This document shows, in pieces, positions 1-11,725 of a DNA stretch of 64,000 nucleotides (the first letter of the stretch is position 1; every line of letters begins with the position of its first letter). Under the pieces are notes generated by a model. It saw nothing but the letters and a program-made list of their open reading frames with translations. It was not told the origin of the DNA and did no database searches. This stretch comes from Pleurotus djamor. Lineage: Eukaryota > Basidiomycota > Agaricomycetes > Agaricales > Pleurotaceae. The position numbers and the translations under genes were made by a program. The stretch covers positions 141,063 to 205,062 of the forward strand of contig JAPEVF010000013.1 in assembly GCA_029747585.1 (NCBI GenBank), read 5' to 3'.

Positions 1-1128
1 CTGCCAGCCGCAGCGCTGGTCACCTGTCTTCAGTGTTTTTTTACTTCAACCGATCGATTTCTTCGCAATCTTCGTATTTGAGGGTTGTGCAGAGTCACCT
101 TTGGACGGCCCCCGAATCTGAACGTGTTCTTGTCACTTTTTCTTCCGAAGGTGGGATTGCCATTGTTGCAGCGGATGTCAAGGGGTGAACCGGACATATT
201 CTAGATACCAAAGTAGATCCACCGGCCCATCTCTCTGGATGGTGAACGAGATTGATCCCTGATATCGGTGAGTTTTGTCTGGGCAGATATCCCACTGAGT
301 CACCACTTATGCTGGAACGTGTTTTTCTTTCCATCAGACGGACGTTCTAACTTCTGTGGAGTTCGACACGACTTTTTCACCGATACGCCCTATACTTCTA
401 TCCCATCGGCGGTCGAAAACCTGACTCACACAAAGCACCATGAATTCATGTGAGAGAATCGATGTTCATCGACACTTCAGATTGCTTCCCTGCTCAGGGC
501 CGAAGCGTACGGGTTTCGTGGTGAGTCGCCTTCATTCTCCACCGTACCCTAGACTGAACGTTGAACCACTCAGTACTCAGTACTCAACGACAATTCAGCT
601 TGACACGTTATCTGTATTTCTGTTGGCCCTGCCCTCTCGGTTCAGTTCAGTGGATCCAGGGGAAGTCCTCCCATCTCTACGTACCGCATTACCCTTTAGC
701 ACCTTGTGGCCCATCGCGCAACACCCCAAGCTTGACTGTCTATACAAGGAACCAAAGTGCCACCTATCGGGCAACTGTCCGCTATTGCTTGGCTCACGCC
801 ATTGTTCTCGCCTACAAATTGGCGCCAGAGACCGTTCGTATCAAGAAAACATCTGACTCCGACGGTGAGTCACCTCTTCGCATGCCTTACCAAAACGCGC
901 GACTTCATCGTGTTCTTTCAAACGAAGATAGGGTCCTCTAGGTTTCTGATGCTGTATCCTGTCAATGTCCACAACTACAAGGTACCTTCGATGGAGATCC
1001 CCGAAAACGAGGTCTATCCCAAGGAGCGGAGACCCCCGTTTTATATCGTCCAAATTGTATAAATACTCACCCACAACTCCGTAGTTCTCAAACTCTTTCG
1101 TTCCGAGTTTTTATCGCCATTAACTCTG
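1..1128. other. Left-edge region without a recognisable gene
   Basis: Several short open frames overlap on both strands, but none shows a family motif or a convincing chain of splice sites. A plus-strand frame ending near 1062 reads like coding sequence over its last 40 codons, so the 3' part of a multi-exon gene cannot be excluded. The last 70 bases hold the TATA box and leader of the next gene. Confidence 0.35.
1058..1065 (+). promoter_or_regulatory. TATA box of the 1129 gene
   Basis: TATAAATA lies 64 bases before the ATG at 1129, a normal spacing for a fungal TATA-driven promoter with a short leader. The assignment rests on sequence and position only. Confidence 0.5.
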
Positions 1129-2815
1129 ATGTCCAGCCTACCTCCATCTCCGTCCCCGAGCTCTCGCTCACACTCCTCAGCAGAGGTCGAAGAACAACTT
1201 CTATCTCCTCAGGCGCCGCATGACTCATCCGACACTGAAGGACGAGAGGAGTCCACCAGCCCCGGCAACCCACCCCAACCCTCCGCCACCCTTCCTGGTG
1301 AAGATAACACCGACTCGGACTCGGACACGACGGCTCAGGATCTTATCGAAGAAGCCGAGGTCGAAGCCCAGCTCCTCATCAAGGAACTTGATGTCACCGA
1401 CGACGAGCTCATCAAGCTTGAAGAGCACTTGACCCATCATAAATTCCTTGACGCCTCAACGGACATCGCCGACATCAAGACTGTGATCAAGAGGCTTCGA
1501 GATACTGTCATGACGAAATCCCAATTTCTGCAGCAGAAGATGAAGGAGGGTCACCGCACCTACGCCATCGAGGCAAGTCACAGAGTTTGCACCTCATTAT
1601 CCACGCTGTGACGTCTCACCTATCGTATAGACGATCTCACTGTCCAGGATCAAACAGAAGCACGTCGCAAGGATGGGTCTCCCTGGATCCCGGTGTGAAT
1701 GCGTTTCTGAACAGACCTTCAAAGTCATGCTAGCCGAACTCTTGAAGCCAGTCAACCAAATGAATCTGACCCTCATTCGGGAGTGGAAGGGTGTTCAAGG
1801 GCTATCAGAGACTTTGGACCTCATCAGGAAACACCTCGGAGGACTTGTGAGTGATCACGCTCCGGCTATCACCATGATGGCTCTAACACCCACTCAGAAC
1901 GAAGCACGAAGTCGTTTTATAGTTGATCAATTTATCTTGGAAGTCCTGCGCCTTTTTCGTGAAATTGCTGGGCTTCGTAACATCACCGTGCAAACTGAGC
2001 CTGTTCTTGCGACTCAAAAGTCTCCTGCCATCTTCGATAACCCCGCGGAAAAGCGTGCTCTCATCGTGACTGGAAAAGCGGATCACCTCATAGCCTCGTT
2101 CGCAGCAGCTTCTCGTGGCAGACCCTTTCCATTCCATGTTTTCAAAGGTAATTCTACCCCTCATCCCCACATCATGTCCTGATATACCACCCATTTCTTC
2201 AACCTGTCAGCGGTTGTGACGTACACAGACATCATCACACAATCGGAGAAACTGCGAAGAATTGCACTTATGATTATCGAAACGAAGAACCTCTCCCTCA
2301 AGGACCTTACACCGTATCTTTACCAGGCAATGGGTGAAGCGTTGGTGATGTTCGTATTGTCTTGACATCAGTCTGGTTCCACCGATCCTGACGAATTGCA
2401 GCATGTCGCAGCCTGATAACGAAGACCCAACGGATACTCGTCGCAGCGAAGGAAACAGTCGTAGCGGCGGTGCCAAGGTGATGCCCAAGCCTGTCTCGTT
2501 CTGCCTCACAAACAGCGAGACGTGGATCTTTGGTGTTGTTATCTGCAAAGGGGAGGGATCTTATATGTGCAGATACACCGACTCGATTAATGGCAAGGAA
2601 AGCAATACCAGCACCACAACAGACCTATTTCACGCTTTTGCGCTATGGGTAAGTCTGATAAACAATTTTTCCTCGTCCAACTACTAATCTCAAGCTATCA
2701 GGCGACGTTGCCGGGATCGGCTCTTTACGATGCTATGATCAACAAGATTGAATTGAAAACAGCAGGAGGGAAGGATAAGCTATCCCTCAACGACAGAAAT
2801 CCAACCGTTGGATAG
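1129..2815 (+). CDS. Hypothetical protein of 467 aa, six exons
   Basis: Not recognised. One reading frame joins six exons: 1129-1572, 1631-1846, 1898-2147, 2211-2313, 2372-2648 and 2702-2815. Intron 1 (1573-1630) begins with GC, not GT; the others are GT-AG of 51-63 bases. The N-terminal 60 residues are rich in Ser, Pro, Asp and Glu. Residues about 60-140 are charged and look like a coiled coil. The rest looks globular, with no motif I can name. No signal peptide or membrane helix is seen. Its last 36 coding bases overlap, in antisense, the 3' end of the F-box gene on the other strand. The frame continuity across five introns argues for a real gene; the function is unknown. Confidence 0.6.
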
Positions 2816-4478
2816 GTACAAGACTGCTCGGCCGCTCCATTCATCCATTGCTGGCTGGGCGCCGTAAGCTTCATAGAGCCCATCTGTACAGTAGCGTTTA
2901 ATTGTGGCCTCTTTAAAAAGGCTCATCGCCGCCAAACTATCACCGTCTCCTCGATTCATTATGGCTCGGTGGGCACCAAGAGGGAATGGGAACAAGATGT
3001 CTAGTTCAATCTGAAGTGATCGCGTAAGCAATGCTTTATCTTGATGGATGTGGATGTGGTAAATCCCCTGCGACGTTGCGACTGCAACGTATGTATTATC
3101 AGCAGGACCAATACTGGTGGATACGTTGTCCCGAACTACGAGACCGTCAACCTCCCAGTGAAAAAGCGGGGTTGGCTCATGTGGCGCAGGCATGGTGTGT
3201 TCGGCAGAGTAGGTGGAAAGGTCAGGAATAGATATGACAGAGAATGTTTTCTGTCCGATTAGCAACATCTTGCGGCCGGGCAGAAGCTTCATTTCGACCT
3301 AGATATGGAAAGAAGATTAATGTGAGTTGGTCTGTGGGCCGCGCGGCACGAAAAACTCCACGAACAACGTCATTGCCTCTGCAAGTGGCACGGATGACAC
3401 ACTTGCAGTGGGTGTTAGCGCGAGACTTCGTCCAATCGTATATCTCAATATAGTTGTAACCGTCGAAACGAGCAAACAGTGGCCCAAGAAGCGATGTATG
3501 GAGTTCGACCTCGTCAGGAATCGGGGTGATGAACTCAGTGATCCTAGTAGGTGAGAGGGTGGCATCTTCGGTTTCGATTACGCGCCAGATCTCCACTCTT
3601 CCGTGCACAGTGGCACCCACTCCTGAAAATCGGATGTGAGTGAGCTACGGACAAGATATCTAGGCAAAACGGCTCAACTATCGTCATAGACAACAGCAAG
3701 GTCAAAGGTTAAAGTAGGCGAGCTATGGTCCACGATAGCATGCATACTCGTCATAAAGGCTTCGTCAGGGTCTTTGATGAGCACGGTAGGTCCAATTTGT
3801 GAGTCTAGCGAGTCCAAGAGATGGAAACATATAGCGCCCTTGTCACATTCATCGGATGTAAGCAGCCAACGACCGCCTTCAACTAGGACAACATAAGACA
3901 GAGCTGAAGCCTGTCGAACATGGCGAAAGGCCGGAGGATCTCGCGGTACCGAAGGTGACCAAAGTGAGTCAGCACGAAGCCATCTAGTAACCAAATTCTC
4001 TAGCTCGTGCGCAGTGTAGGCTTCCAGGGGCTTCGGCGGAAAGATGGGGGCAGCATAAGAGTCAGAAAGGCGATGGAACAACCGACGCCAAATGACAAGT
4101 CCTTTGGACGCGACATACAATGATCTACACGTCTGAGTTCAATTCAGCGTCAAATCTCAGCGAGCATACTGCTAGTCTTACCACGCGAGCGTGAAGAACG
4201 TCGTTCCATTCGAGTTCGCGCAGTACGGCCTCCATAAGCTCAGGAGGAAGTGACGAGAATTTTGAATGCTCTACCCTCGAAGATAGCTTTGCTAGATTAC
4301 GATTAGCATTTCTTAGCTTTACGGAGGCGATCAATTGCTTACCTGGCTGCCACAAAGTCCTGATGATGACGAAAACGAGAGCATGAATTGTCTTCGAGAA
4401 CGAAGCCAGCAGTCGCCATCCGTTGTAAAGGTTCAAAAAGCTGTCTGAGAAAGGAGCTGGCGAGCTTTGCTTGTCCAT
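2780..4478 (-). CDS. F-box protein A, 484 aa
   Basis: Likely a substrate receptor of an SCF ubiquitin ligase. Exons on the minus strand: 4478-4343, 4270-4182, 4132-3679, 3622-3366 and 3298-2780. Exon 1 encodes a hydrophobic N-terminal helix region. Exon 2 carries the F-box (SSLPPELMEAVLRELEW, then NDVLHARV), the usual Skp1-binding segment. After the next intron comes the family signature TCRSLY. The C-terminal 300 residues have repeated short strand-like blocks (VEIWRV, IEIYDW, VISIPDL, DEWSGR) that suggest a beta-propeller-like fold; that is inference. The frame is intact. Intron 3 has the unusual donor GTTGAG, shared with paralog D, and intron 4 has GTTCGT. First of a tandem family with B and C, and related to D, E and the gene at the right edge. 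Confidence 0.82.
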
Positions 4479-4507
4479 GGTCGTCAAAGTTCAAGAAAAG
4501 TCAAACA

Positions 4508-4553
4508 GTTTGCGCCACAAACGCGATGCGTACTACCTCCGAGACATGTGACC
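4508..4553 (-). promoter_or_regulatory. Shared upstream element of F-box gene A
   Basis: The stretch CCTCCGAGACATGTGACC (plus-strand reading, 4536-4553) lies about 60 bases before the start of gene A. It recurs in the same position before B and C, together with a preceding GCGCCACAAACGCG-like stretch. It contains the palindrome ACATGT. It may be a common promoter element or simply copied flank from tandem duplication. Confidence 0.45.
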
Positions 4554-4608
4554 GATCTCCTCCTGAGAGCCCCTTTATCTGACCGCAACATGGTCGGCTT
4601 CAGTGGTA

Positions 4609-4655
4609 AGAGGATCGACTATCATCCTCTCGACATAGAGGTTGGTTCCAGCCTA
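4609..4655. repeat. Dispersed 47-bp repeat, copy 1
   Basis: Begins AGAGGATCGACTATCATCCT and continues to GCCTA. The first 22 bases form a hairpin (AGAGGAT pairing with ATCCTCT). A second, overlapping hairpin (CCTCT with AGAGG) shares the same bases, so the two are mutually exclusive. Nearly identical copies lie at 15419 and 27028. No coding role is apparent. Confidence 0.7.
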
Positions 4656-5285
4656 CTTCAGTGGGGCTTGTTCAAGGTGTGAGAGAAGGGCTTCATCCTT
4701 CTTCGTGATCTCGTTAAAGAATCTGATAGATACAGGTAGCTCATGGATATCCGTTCAATTCTCAGTTTTAAGCAAGTCCCGGTCAGTCTCAACAACCAGA
4801 ACGCCCGCCTTACGCCTTGCTTGCGCCCGCCAAACGCCCGCGATGGATGGATGAGCCAGAAGTTGAAACTCCCATCTTCAGAGCGCTCACGAGGTAGACA
4901 TATAGTGATGTCACTTTATTCTGGGATGACCTGTGACCGGTTGACCCCTTGTTTGCGACCTTCCACGCTGCGGGCGATGACTAACAAGTGGAGGGGATGT
5001 CGACGGTCGTGAATTAATTCGCTTGATCAAGACTTGATCGATGATCCTGAGAGATGCGAATGAATGATATCCCTCTTGTGTTCGTGAATGTAGCATATGC
5101 AGTTCGAGATTATTTATGGTATCCAAGACCAATTCCCTTTGAGTTCAAGAAACGATTCCAGAAGATACCACTGAGACATGTAGGCAAGAAGCTTCTCCCA
5201 AGTCCGGACGAGCCTTCTGGCGCGAGGAGTTCGTTGTACCGCTGGTTGACTACTGGAAGTGAGCGTGTCAAGCGCATCGACTCGG
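4656..5285. other. Intergenic region, nothing recognised
   Basis: This spacer lies between the upstream flank of F-box gene A and the 3' end of gene B. Open frames on both strands are short and share no similarity with the neighbours. I see no RNA gene or mobile-element end in it. Confidence 0.5.
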
Positions 5286-6980
5286 TCAAGGCCCGGGTTC
5301 AAGGACAACAATGGAAGTATTAGATAAATATAGAACCACTCTTCCACTCCATTCATCTATTGCTGGACGAGGTCCATACGCTGTGTCTATATCGGGTAGA
5401 TTGTAGAACTTCAGCGTCGTCTTCTCGCGAAATTTCATGACCACCAAATTATCAAATGACCCTCGGTCCACCAGAGCACGGTGCGTTCCCAATGGAAACG
5501 GGAGCTCAAAGTTGAATTCGAAGTCGAGGAGTTTCTTCACTAAGACTTCACTTGGAAGGACGCGAACGAGGTAAATTCCGTCTGAGGTTGCAATGGTAGC
5601 ATACGCATCGCGTTCGTGACCTATGCATCGGGATATGGTGTCCCGAACCACGTTGCCATTGGGAAGGGGAAAGAAGAAAAGCGGCGGTGAATGAGGCGAA
5701 ACCATTGATTGATCGGATGGTTGGATGACAGGTTCAGGGAAAGCGACGACAGCGAAGAAACTGCATCCGGCCACAAGTAGCTTGCGGCCNGGGGAGGGGC
5801 TGTGTTGAGGCCTAGAATTAATCAGAATCATGTTCAACCTTAACATAGCAGCGAAGGAAATGTACAATTTCTCCACCCTTGCAGGTAGCTGGTATAACCG
5901 ACTTGCAGTGAACATCCTGGCTAGACCGGCGCCAATCGTACACTTCAATAGCATGTATTCCAGCAAAACGGGCAAACCAAGGAGNAAAAAAACGACGTCT
6001 CGAAGCGTGTATCACCAGGATGCTGAGTGGGGAAAACAGTTACCCTGCTGGCGGAGAGTGTAACAGCCGTACTTTCAATGACGCGCCAAATTTCAACTCT
6101 TCCTGGAAGGTTGGTGAGTCCATCTAGTATTGAAGGTCGTCAGAAAGGGATTCCTGTCAAAAAGTGTAAATAATTGGACTCAACGATCGTCATACACGAG
6201 GCAAAGGTTAAAAGCCAGGGCGGGAACACTGTCATCAACTTCAGAGTGCATATCCGTTACACAGGCATCACCAGGTCTGTGAATGAGGATGGTAGTATCG
6301 ATATTAGACGATCCAGAGTCCAAGAAGTGGGCCAGTATAACACCCTTCTCGCTGTCATCGGCGGAGAGCAGCCAACGACCACCTTCGACTACGGTGAAAG
6401 TCGACACCCAAGAACCTTTTCGAACATGCCTATATACCGGGAGTTTCGGTGGTATTAATGGCGACCACAGGGTGTCAGCTCGAAGCCACTTCGTAACTAG
6501 ATGTTCTAAGTGTTGGGCAGTGTACTTTTCCAAGGGTTGTGGTGGAAAGATTGGGGCAGCATAAGAATCAGACAGGCGACGGAATAATTGGCGCCATACA
6601 ACAACGCTTTTCGAAGCTTCGTATAGTGATCTACACGTCTTCACGACCGTGTCAACTAGGGAATAGGCAGAGAACTTACTACACGAGAGCGAAGAACGTC
6701 GCAACATTCCAGGTTGAGCATTACGGCCTCGATAAGCTCAAGAGGGAGCGATGAGAGCTTCGGACGCTTTTCTGTAAGAGACAGCTTCCCTACACCAAGA
6801 TGAACATTTCTTAGTTTTGCGGAGGCATGAATCCAATCGCTTACCTGGCTGCCAAAAAGTCCTGACAATGACAGAAACGAGCATACAGATCGTTCTCGAA
6901 AGCGACGCCAGTAGTCGCCAACCATTGTAAAGGCTCACAAAGCTTTCTGAGAAAGCAGCTGGGGAGGGAGCTTGCCGCAT
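5286..6980 (-). CDS. F-box protein B, about 480 aa
   Basis: Tandem paralog of gene A with the same five-exon plan. The start is the ATG at 6980 (MRQAPSPAAFSESF). The F-box reads LSSLPLELIEAVMLNLE, then CCDVLRSRV. The middle exon contains the family stretch SLYEASKSVVVWRQLFRRLS, and the C terminus has DEWSGRVVLYLSN. Two Ns interrupt the frame, at 5790 and 5985. Dropping each restores the family sequence exactly: PLPGRK at the first, TSFFSPWFARF at the second. I therefore call the gene intact and the Ns assembly errors. The expected role is an SCF substrate adaptor; the substrate is unknown. Confidence 0.78.
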
Positions 6981-7054
6981 CTGCTCGCTTATGGTTGTTA
7001 CGGTTCGATCAAAGGTTCTGCGCCACAGACACGATTCTTATTACTTACTTACTA

Positions 7055-7072
7055 CCTCCGAGGCATGTGACC
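7055..7072 (-). promoter_or_regulatory. Shared upstream element of F-box gene B
   Basis: CCTCCGAGGCATGTGACC differs by one base from the element before gene A and sits about 75 bases before the B start codon. The conserved GCGCCACA stretch lies beside it. Confidence 0.45.
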
Positions 7073-7236
7073 GTCGATCCGGTTCACTTCAACCACCCAG
7101 GCTTGCGTCCCGAATCCTGCCCTTGCTAGGTAAAACAGCGGGGGTCGTGGGCTCAAGATGGATGCTAGCCACACCCCTAAAGTACTGAGCAGTGGACGCG
7201 CGCCGCGAAGCTGAGCGATGCTCTGATCCATGGGAT

Positions 7237-8979
7237 TCAACTGGAGGGAGGGTAAGGTGATCCTTCAACAACAGAAATCCAACCGTTAGATAGATACACA
7301 ACCACCCGAGCGCTCCATTCATCGATCACTGGTCGCGGCCCATAAGCTTCATAAAGATCGTCTGTACAATAGCGCTTGACAGTGGCCTCTTTATAAAAAC
7401 TCAGTACCGCCAAGGCGCCCTTGGGTGGTCGATTCATCATGGCACGGTGAATGCCAAGGGGGAATGGAACTGAGCTGAGTCGGATGTTATATAAGAGCGT
7501 GAGCGATACCTCATCCTGATGGATGTGAAAGAGGTAAATTCCCTTCGTTGTTGCAACGGCAACATATGTATCATCACCAAGGCTGGTTATCGTGGATACA
7601 GTGTCCCGAACCACGAATTCGTCAAATCTCCGGTGAAAAAGCGGAGGTGGTTGATGTGGTGGAGGCATCAAACCATCAGAGGAGCAGGTCACGAGGTCGG
7701 GGATGGATATGACAGAGAACGATTGGTATCCAATCATCAACATCTTGCGACCAGGCAGAAGTGTCATATTGGCCTTGAAACATGGACATTGGTGAGTGAA
7801 GCGGTAAACAGTAACTGTAAGTAACTTTACCAACAATCTTATTTCCTCTGCACATAGCATGGATAACGCACTTGTGGTGGGTGCCAGCATGAGACCTTGA
7901 CCAATTGTAAACTTCCACGAATCTATAGCCGTCGAAACGAGCATACAACGTCCCAAATGACGATGTGTAGAATAAGGTATCCTTTGGGATGGCAGTGGTG
8001 AACGAAGTGATCCTAGTTGAGGAGAGGGCAGTATCTGTCGTTTCGACTACGCGCCAGATCTCTACTCTTCCGGGTACGGAGGCACCTTTCCCTTTAGATG
8101 AATGTGAGCAAGCAATCAAGGATAAGTCTGGTTGGAAAAGCTCAACTATCATCGTAAACAACGACAAGGTCAAAGGCCAGAGTGGCCGAGCTATGGTACA
8201 CAATGGCGTGCATGTCTGAGACAAAGGTATCATCGGAGCTTTGGATGAAGAGGGCAGAGGAAGTCTGGGAGAAATTTTCCGTATCTAGAAGATGAGAGTA
8301 TATAGACCCCTTGTCGCAGTCATCGGATGTGATGAGCCAACGTCCGCCCTCAACAAGGACGAGATTAGACGCAGGTGAAGCTTGACGAACATGGCGAAAC
8401 ACAGGAGGATCCCGCGGTACCGAAGGTGACCAAAGTGAGTCAGCACGAAGCCACCTCATAACTAATATCTCTAGCTGGTCAGCTGGGTAGGCTTCAACGG
8501 GTTTCGGTGGAATGATCGGAACGGCGTAAGATTCAGAAAGGTGGCGAAAAAGCTGTCGCCAGACCGCAAGGCTTTTTGACGCCTCTTACAGTGATCTACA
8601 CGTCTTGATCGCACAAGTTCAGCATCCTGTATCCCTGTGTCACCATATAGACTAAACGTACCACGCGAGCTCGAAGAACATCCTGCCATTCTAGTTGAAG
8701 AAGTACGGCCTCAATGCGTTCAAGGGGTAGGGATGAGAGCTGCGAATTTCCTTTGGCCAGAACAGAGCTCCCTGAAGCATGTTTATAATCGCGGATTGTC
8801 ACAGAAACATCGAATTACGAACCTGGCCGCCATAACGTTCGGATGACCCGAATGATGTCAGAGACGACAATATGAATCGTCTTCGAAAATGACACCAAAG
8901 ATTGTAATGCATTGAAGGCGCTCACTAAGCTTTCTGGGGAAGAAATTGAGGGAGGACTTTGTTGCGTGTGTTCGTTCAT
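7237..8979 (-). pseudogene. F-box paralog C with an in-frame stop
   Basis: Third member of the tandem family. It starts at the ATG at 8979 (MNEHTQQSPPSIS). The F-box reads LSSLPLERIEAVLLQLE, then WQDVLRARV. Right after the following intron the frame runs TCRSL-stop-EASKSLAVWRQLF: a TAA at 8586-8588 replaces the tyrosine codon of paralogs A, B and D/E type (TCRSLY). The rest of the frame, through the VEIWRV, VEVYNW and DEWSARVVVYLSN blocks, is open, so decay is recent or the stop is bypassed. Translation as written would give a short F-box-only protein. The last residues extend about seven beyond the usual family end. Confidence 0.72.
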
Positions 8980-9019
8980 GGTCGTTCGAGGTTTACCGAC
9001 AACTTGCGCCACAAACGCG

Positions 9020-9036
9020 CCTCCGAGACATGTGAC
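9020..9036 (-). promoter_or_regulatory. Shared upstream element of F-box copy C
   Basis: CCTCCGAGACATGTGAC is identical to the element before gene A and sits about 40 bases before the C start codon, again preceded by GCGCCACAAACGCG. Confidence 0.45.
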
Positions 9037-9039
9037 ACC

Positions 9040-10078
9040 CATCTCTCCTGAAAGCCCCTTTAATTCGCGCTCTTTCTCCCTTGGAGGGAGGTTCTACCTC
9101 CTTGGGAGCACGTTTGCCTTGTAGTACCTCACAAACACCTTGCCGAAGGTTCAAATGCGAACATTAGAAGAGCTTGAACGTCCCAGGAACTCTATGAAAT
9201 ATCTGTGAAATCAACGGCTCGATAAATAAGGCGTAGGAAGACCGGCCTTCTCACACCGCGGGCAAAGCAAATGTCACTTCAACTTCAAGTGACATAAGGT
9301 CACCTCGACTGCTTTGCTTTGTTCTTGCATTTGAATGTCGCATTGCTCCTTTCTCTCACACGAATTTGGCTCCACGGTGAAGTAACGGTGGACGTTCAGC
9401 GTGTCCTGCGGATACGATGAGCGCCTCCACGACATGGTTGATGACGTCCAGATCAATAACGATTTATTCGTTGTGTACATGATTACAGTATATTAGGAAG
9501 TCCCAACGAATGGGAGAGGTTCCAAAAATTCTATCAATCAAGAAGACAAACGGCCGCACGAAACAACCGACAAGTCGACTTGACGAAAAGCGAACAAAGG
9601 GGTGCTAAAGAGTATTGAACAATTTGGAAAACAAGTATCTCGTCAGGGAAGGAACACAATAGCCAGTCTAGAGAGTAGTCCAAACAGGAACACGGTGCTT
9701 TGAAAAATAGGATGCTGGGGATTGGACTCCAAAAGCGCTCGCGTCCGAAGTACGATCCAGTCTATTTCATCGAAATGAAGTAGACGGGACCACGCCTGGA
9801 AACGAGCGAAGAGCCGGTACGAACGTGGAACAGAATCCCTCGAGCTACCAGTTCGGCGGCTGAAGTCGTCTCCCAGCTCCAATATCCTGAACATATATAC
9901 ATGGAGTATAATGTCATCGCTGAGATTCTGATTCGGACGCTGAGAGCGCTGAAGATATATCGCTGGCAATGAATAGAATCTCGTGGAATGTGCGTCGCAG
10001 TTCCTAGGCAGTCGGCCCACTGGAAACTCGACATCCCTTGATGTTAACGCGCGGGGCGGAGGAAGTGCACTCTGGAAC
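9040..10078. other. Intergenic region, nothing recognised
   Basis: Only short or low-complexity frames occur. A long minus-strand frame across 9643-10614 is produced by the repetitive, G-rich tract at 10.1-10.3 kb. Its composition is not protein-like. Confidence 0.5.
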
Positions 10079-10330
10079 GAAGGTCTGGGTATGCCGGGGG
10101 CATCGGAGGAGANGCGGGCAGCTGCGGGGCAGCGTGAGCGGAGCAGGTTGACCAAACCTGGGAAGAAGGACGGAGCCCTGGAAGAGACGTGCAGCGGGGC
10201 ACNACTNCTGTAAAAGGTCGGGATGCCGGGGGCATAGGAGGTAAATGGAGCAGAGAGCTGGATGGCAGCTGAAGCGGAGCAGGGTGACCAAGCCTGAGAC
10301 AGGCGGAAGAGATGCACGGTATGGAGGGCG
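10079..10330. repeat. Two-unit G-rich direct repeat (minisatellite-like)
   Basis: A unit of about 135 bases beginning near AAGGTCTGGGTATGCCGGGG at 10080 is repeated imperfectly from about 10215. Both units contain TGCCGGGGGCAT and a GAGCGGAGCAGG-like stretch. Three Ns fall inside, as expected for a hard-to-assemble tract. Confidence 0.6.
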
Positions 10331-11164
10331 GAGTACGACGGCAGAAAGCACGTCGAGCGCGTGAGGCAGCAGCTGCCCCTAACATCATGGAGGGATCTAG
10401 CACAACTTGACGTTCTGCGACATGACCCAATGGCGAAGCGTTTCTGCAGTGCAGACAGCACTAAACGGCTTCGGGATCGCGGCCCATTGTCAGCACGGAT
10501 AGAAAGCTCGACAAAGGGTTCCCAGCACTCCCTGCGCCAGGGAACCCCCCTCTCATCACGGACTCCAACATTTCGAACAGAATGTGGTAGCTTGTCCACT
10601 GGCCATGGAACCACGGCGCAAACCCAAAGGTTTTACGAAAGGGGTCGACAATGGTCGGTAGCCCTCACGCAGACATTTCTGCCGCGTCCCCGACGAAGAA
10701 TACAAGTAAATCCAAATGAACGACGCACTTTAGCTGCCCGAGTTCGCTGGTAAACCTTGAGGTGGCCAGACCACGCAAGACACCCTCTCAAAAAGGTCTA
10801 GGGGTGATACGTCGAGGTGGTGGTTGAAGAGAAAGGATGAATAGAGGTGTTTCGGAGTTCTTATACCCGAACTGGGCCCCTGAGGTCATGTGAGCGAGTG
10901 CTAAGCGCTCGCTTGCACTTGTGCGTTGGGGGACATACCTAAGAACCCACTTCGACGACAGCCAGACACGAAGGCGAGCATTTATTAGACGATAAGCATA
11001 TGAAGTCCCCAGGGGTAGAATATGACTGGGAACGTTAGAAACCTGGAGTTTGCATCAGGAGATTGCTGATTGACTCACCTTGGACTTGTTCAGAATTCGT
11101 TCTGGATCTGGGGCGAAAAGTCGTGAAACAAGGTGCGAACTTTAGCACCACCGCTTGCTAGCTA
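10331..11164. other. Intergenic region, nothing recognised
   Basis: No frame carries a recognisable motif. The stretch GAGCGAGTGCTAAGCGCTCGC near 10892 can form a hairpin but has no clear role. Confidence 0.45.
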
Positions 11165-11725
11165 TGACCTGTATGAAGAATGAGTTCCAACATCAATGAA
11201 CTGTGGATCACGTCTTACAGCAAATCCGAATTCAGACCTCTCCTGGACTCAAAGTACAAAGACACTACGAGGAGAATTGATGAGAATTGAATGAATATGG
11301 AGAGACAAGATATCAAGCATACCAATGATAGTGGCATAAATTGAGTGACTGCGAGAACCTATGCGCATTCAACAACCGACCTTAGCATAGCGAAGCCGGT
11401 TCTATTTATACCCGTTCGCATCAAGGTCGTAGTCCTTCTCTCCGCCTACAACGCATGGGTGTTGTAGTTTGGCTGATAAGGGACCTACCCAAACACCAGT
11501 CAGTACTGCTTGGTGGAAGAACCTGGATACGAGTAGGTCGGTCTCACCGATCAGTAAGCTCTTCTAGGGACTTAGGCCAGTATTGAACCGACCAAATCGA
11601 GCGGATACTGATATTCACCAAGGAACGTACTCACTATAGGCATTGGCTTGCCTCCTGGTCCCTCACAGAGAACAATCTGACGAAGGAGGATACAGCGGTT
11701 TCCCCAAATTGTTAGACAGATTGGG
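11165..11725 (+). repeat. Inverted repeat, left arm
   Basis: About 560 bases that match, in reverse complement, the segment at 13805-14370 with high similarity. The shared stretches include CCGCCTACAACGCATGGGTG, GACCTACCCAAACACCAGT and GGAAGAACCTGGATACGAG, interrupted by short gaps. The arm contains a TATAAATAG on its minus strand, pointing away from the enclosed gene. It could be a solo-LTR-like element, or a duplicated promoter or gene fragment; no coding frame is conserved between the arms. Confidence 0.8.

Noticed and set aside
9643..10614. Minus-strand open frame of 323 codons
   Set aside because: It runs through the G-rich direct repeat and three Ns, has Ser/Arg/Pro-biased random-looking composition and no motif.
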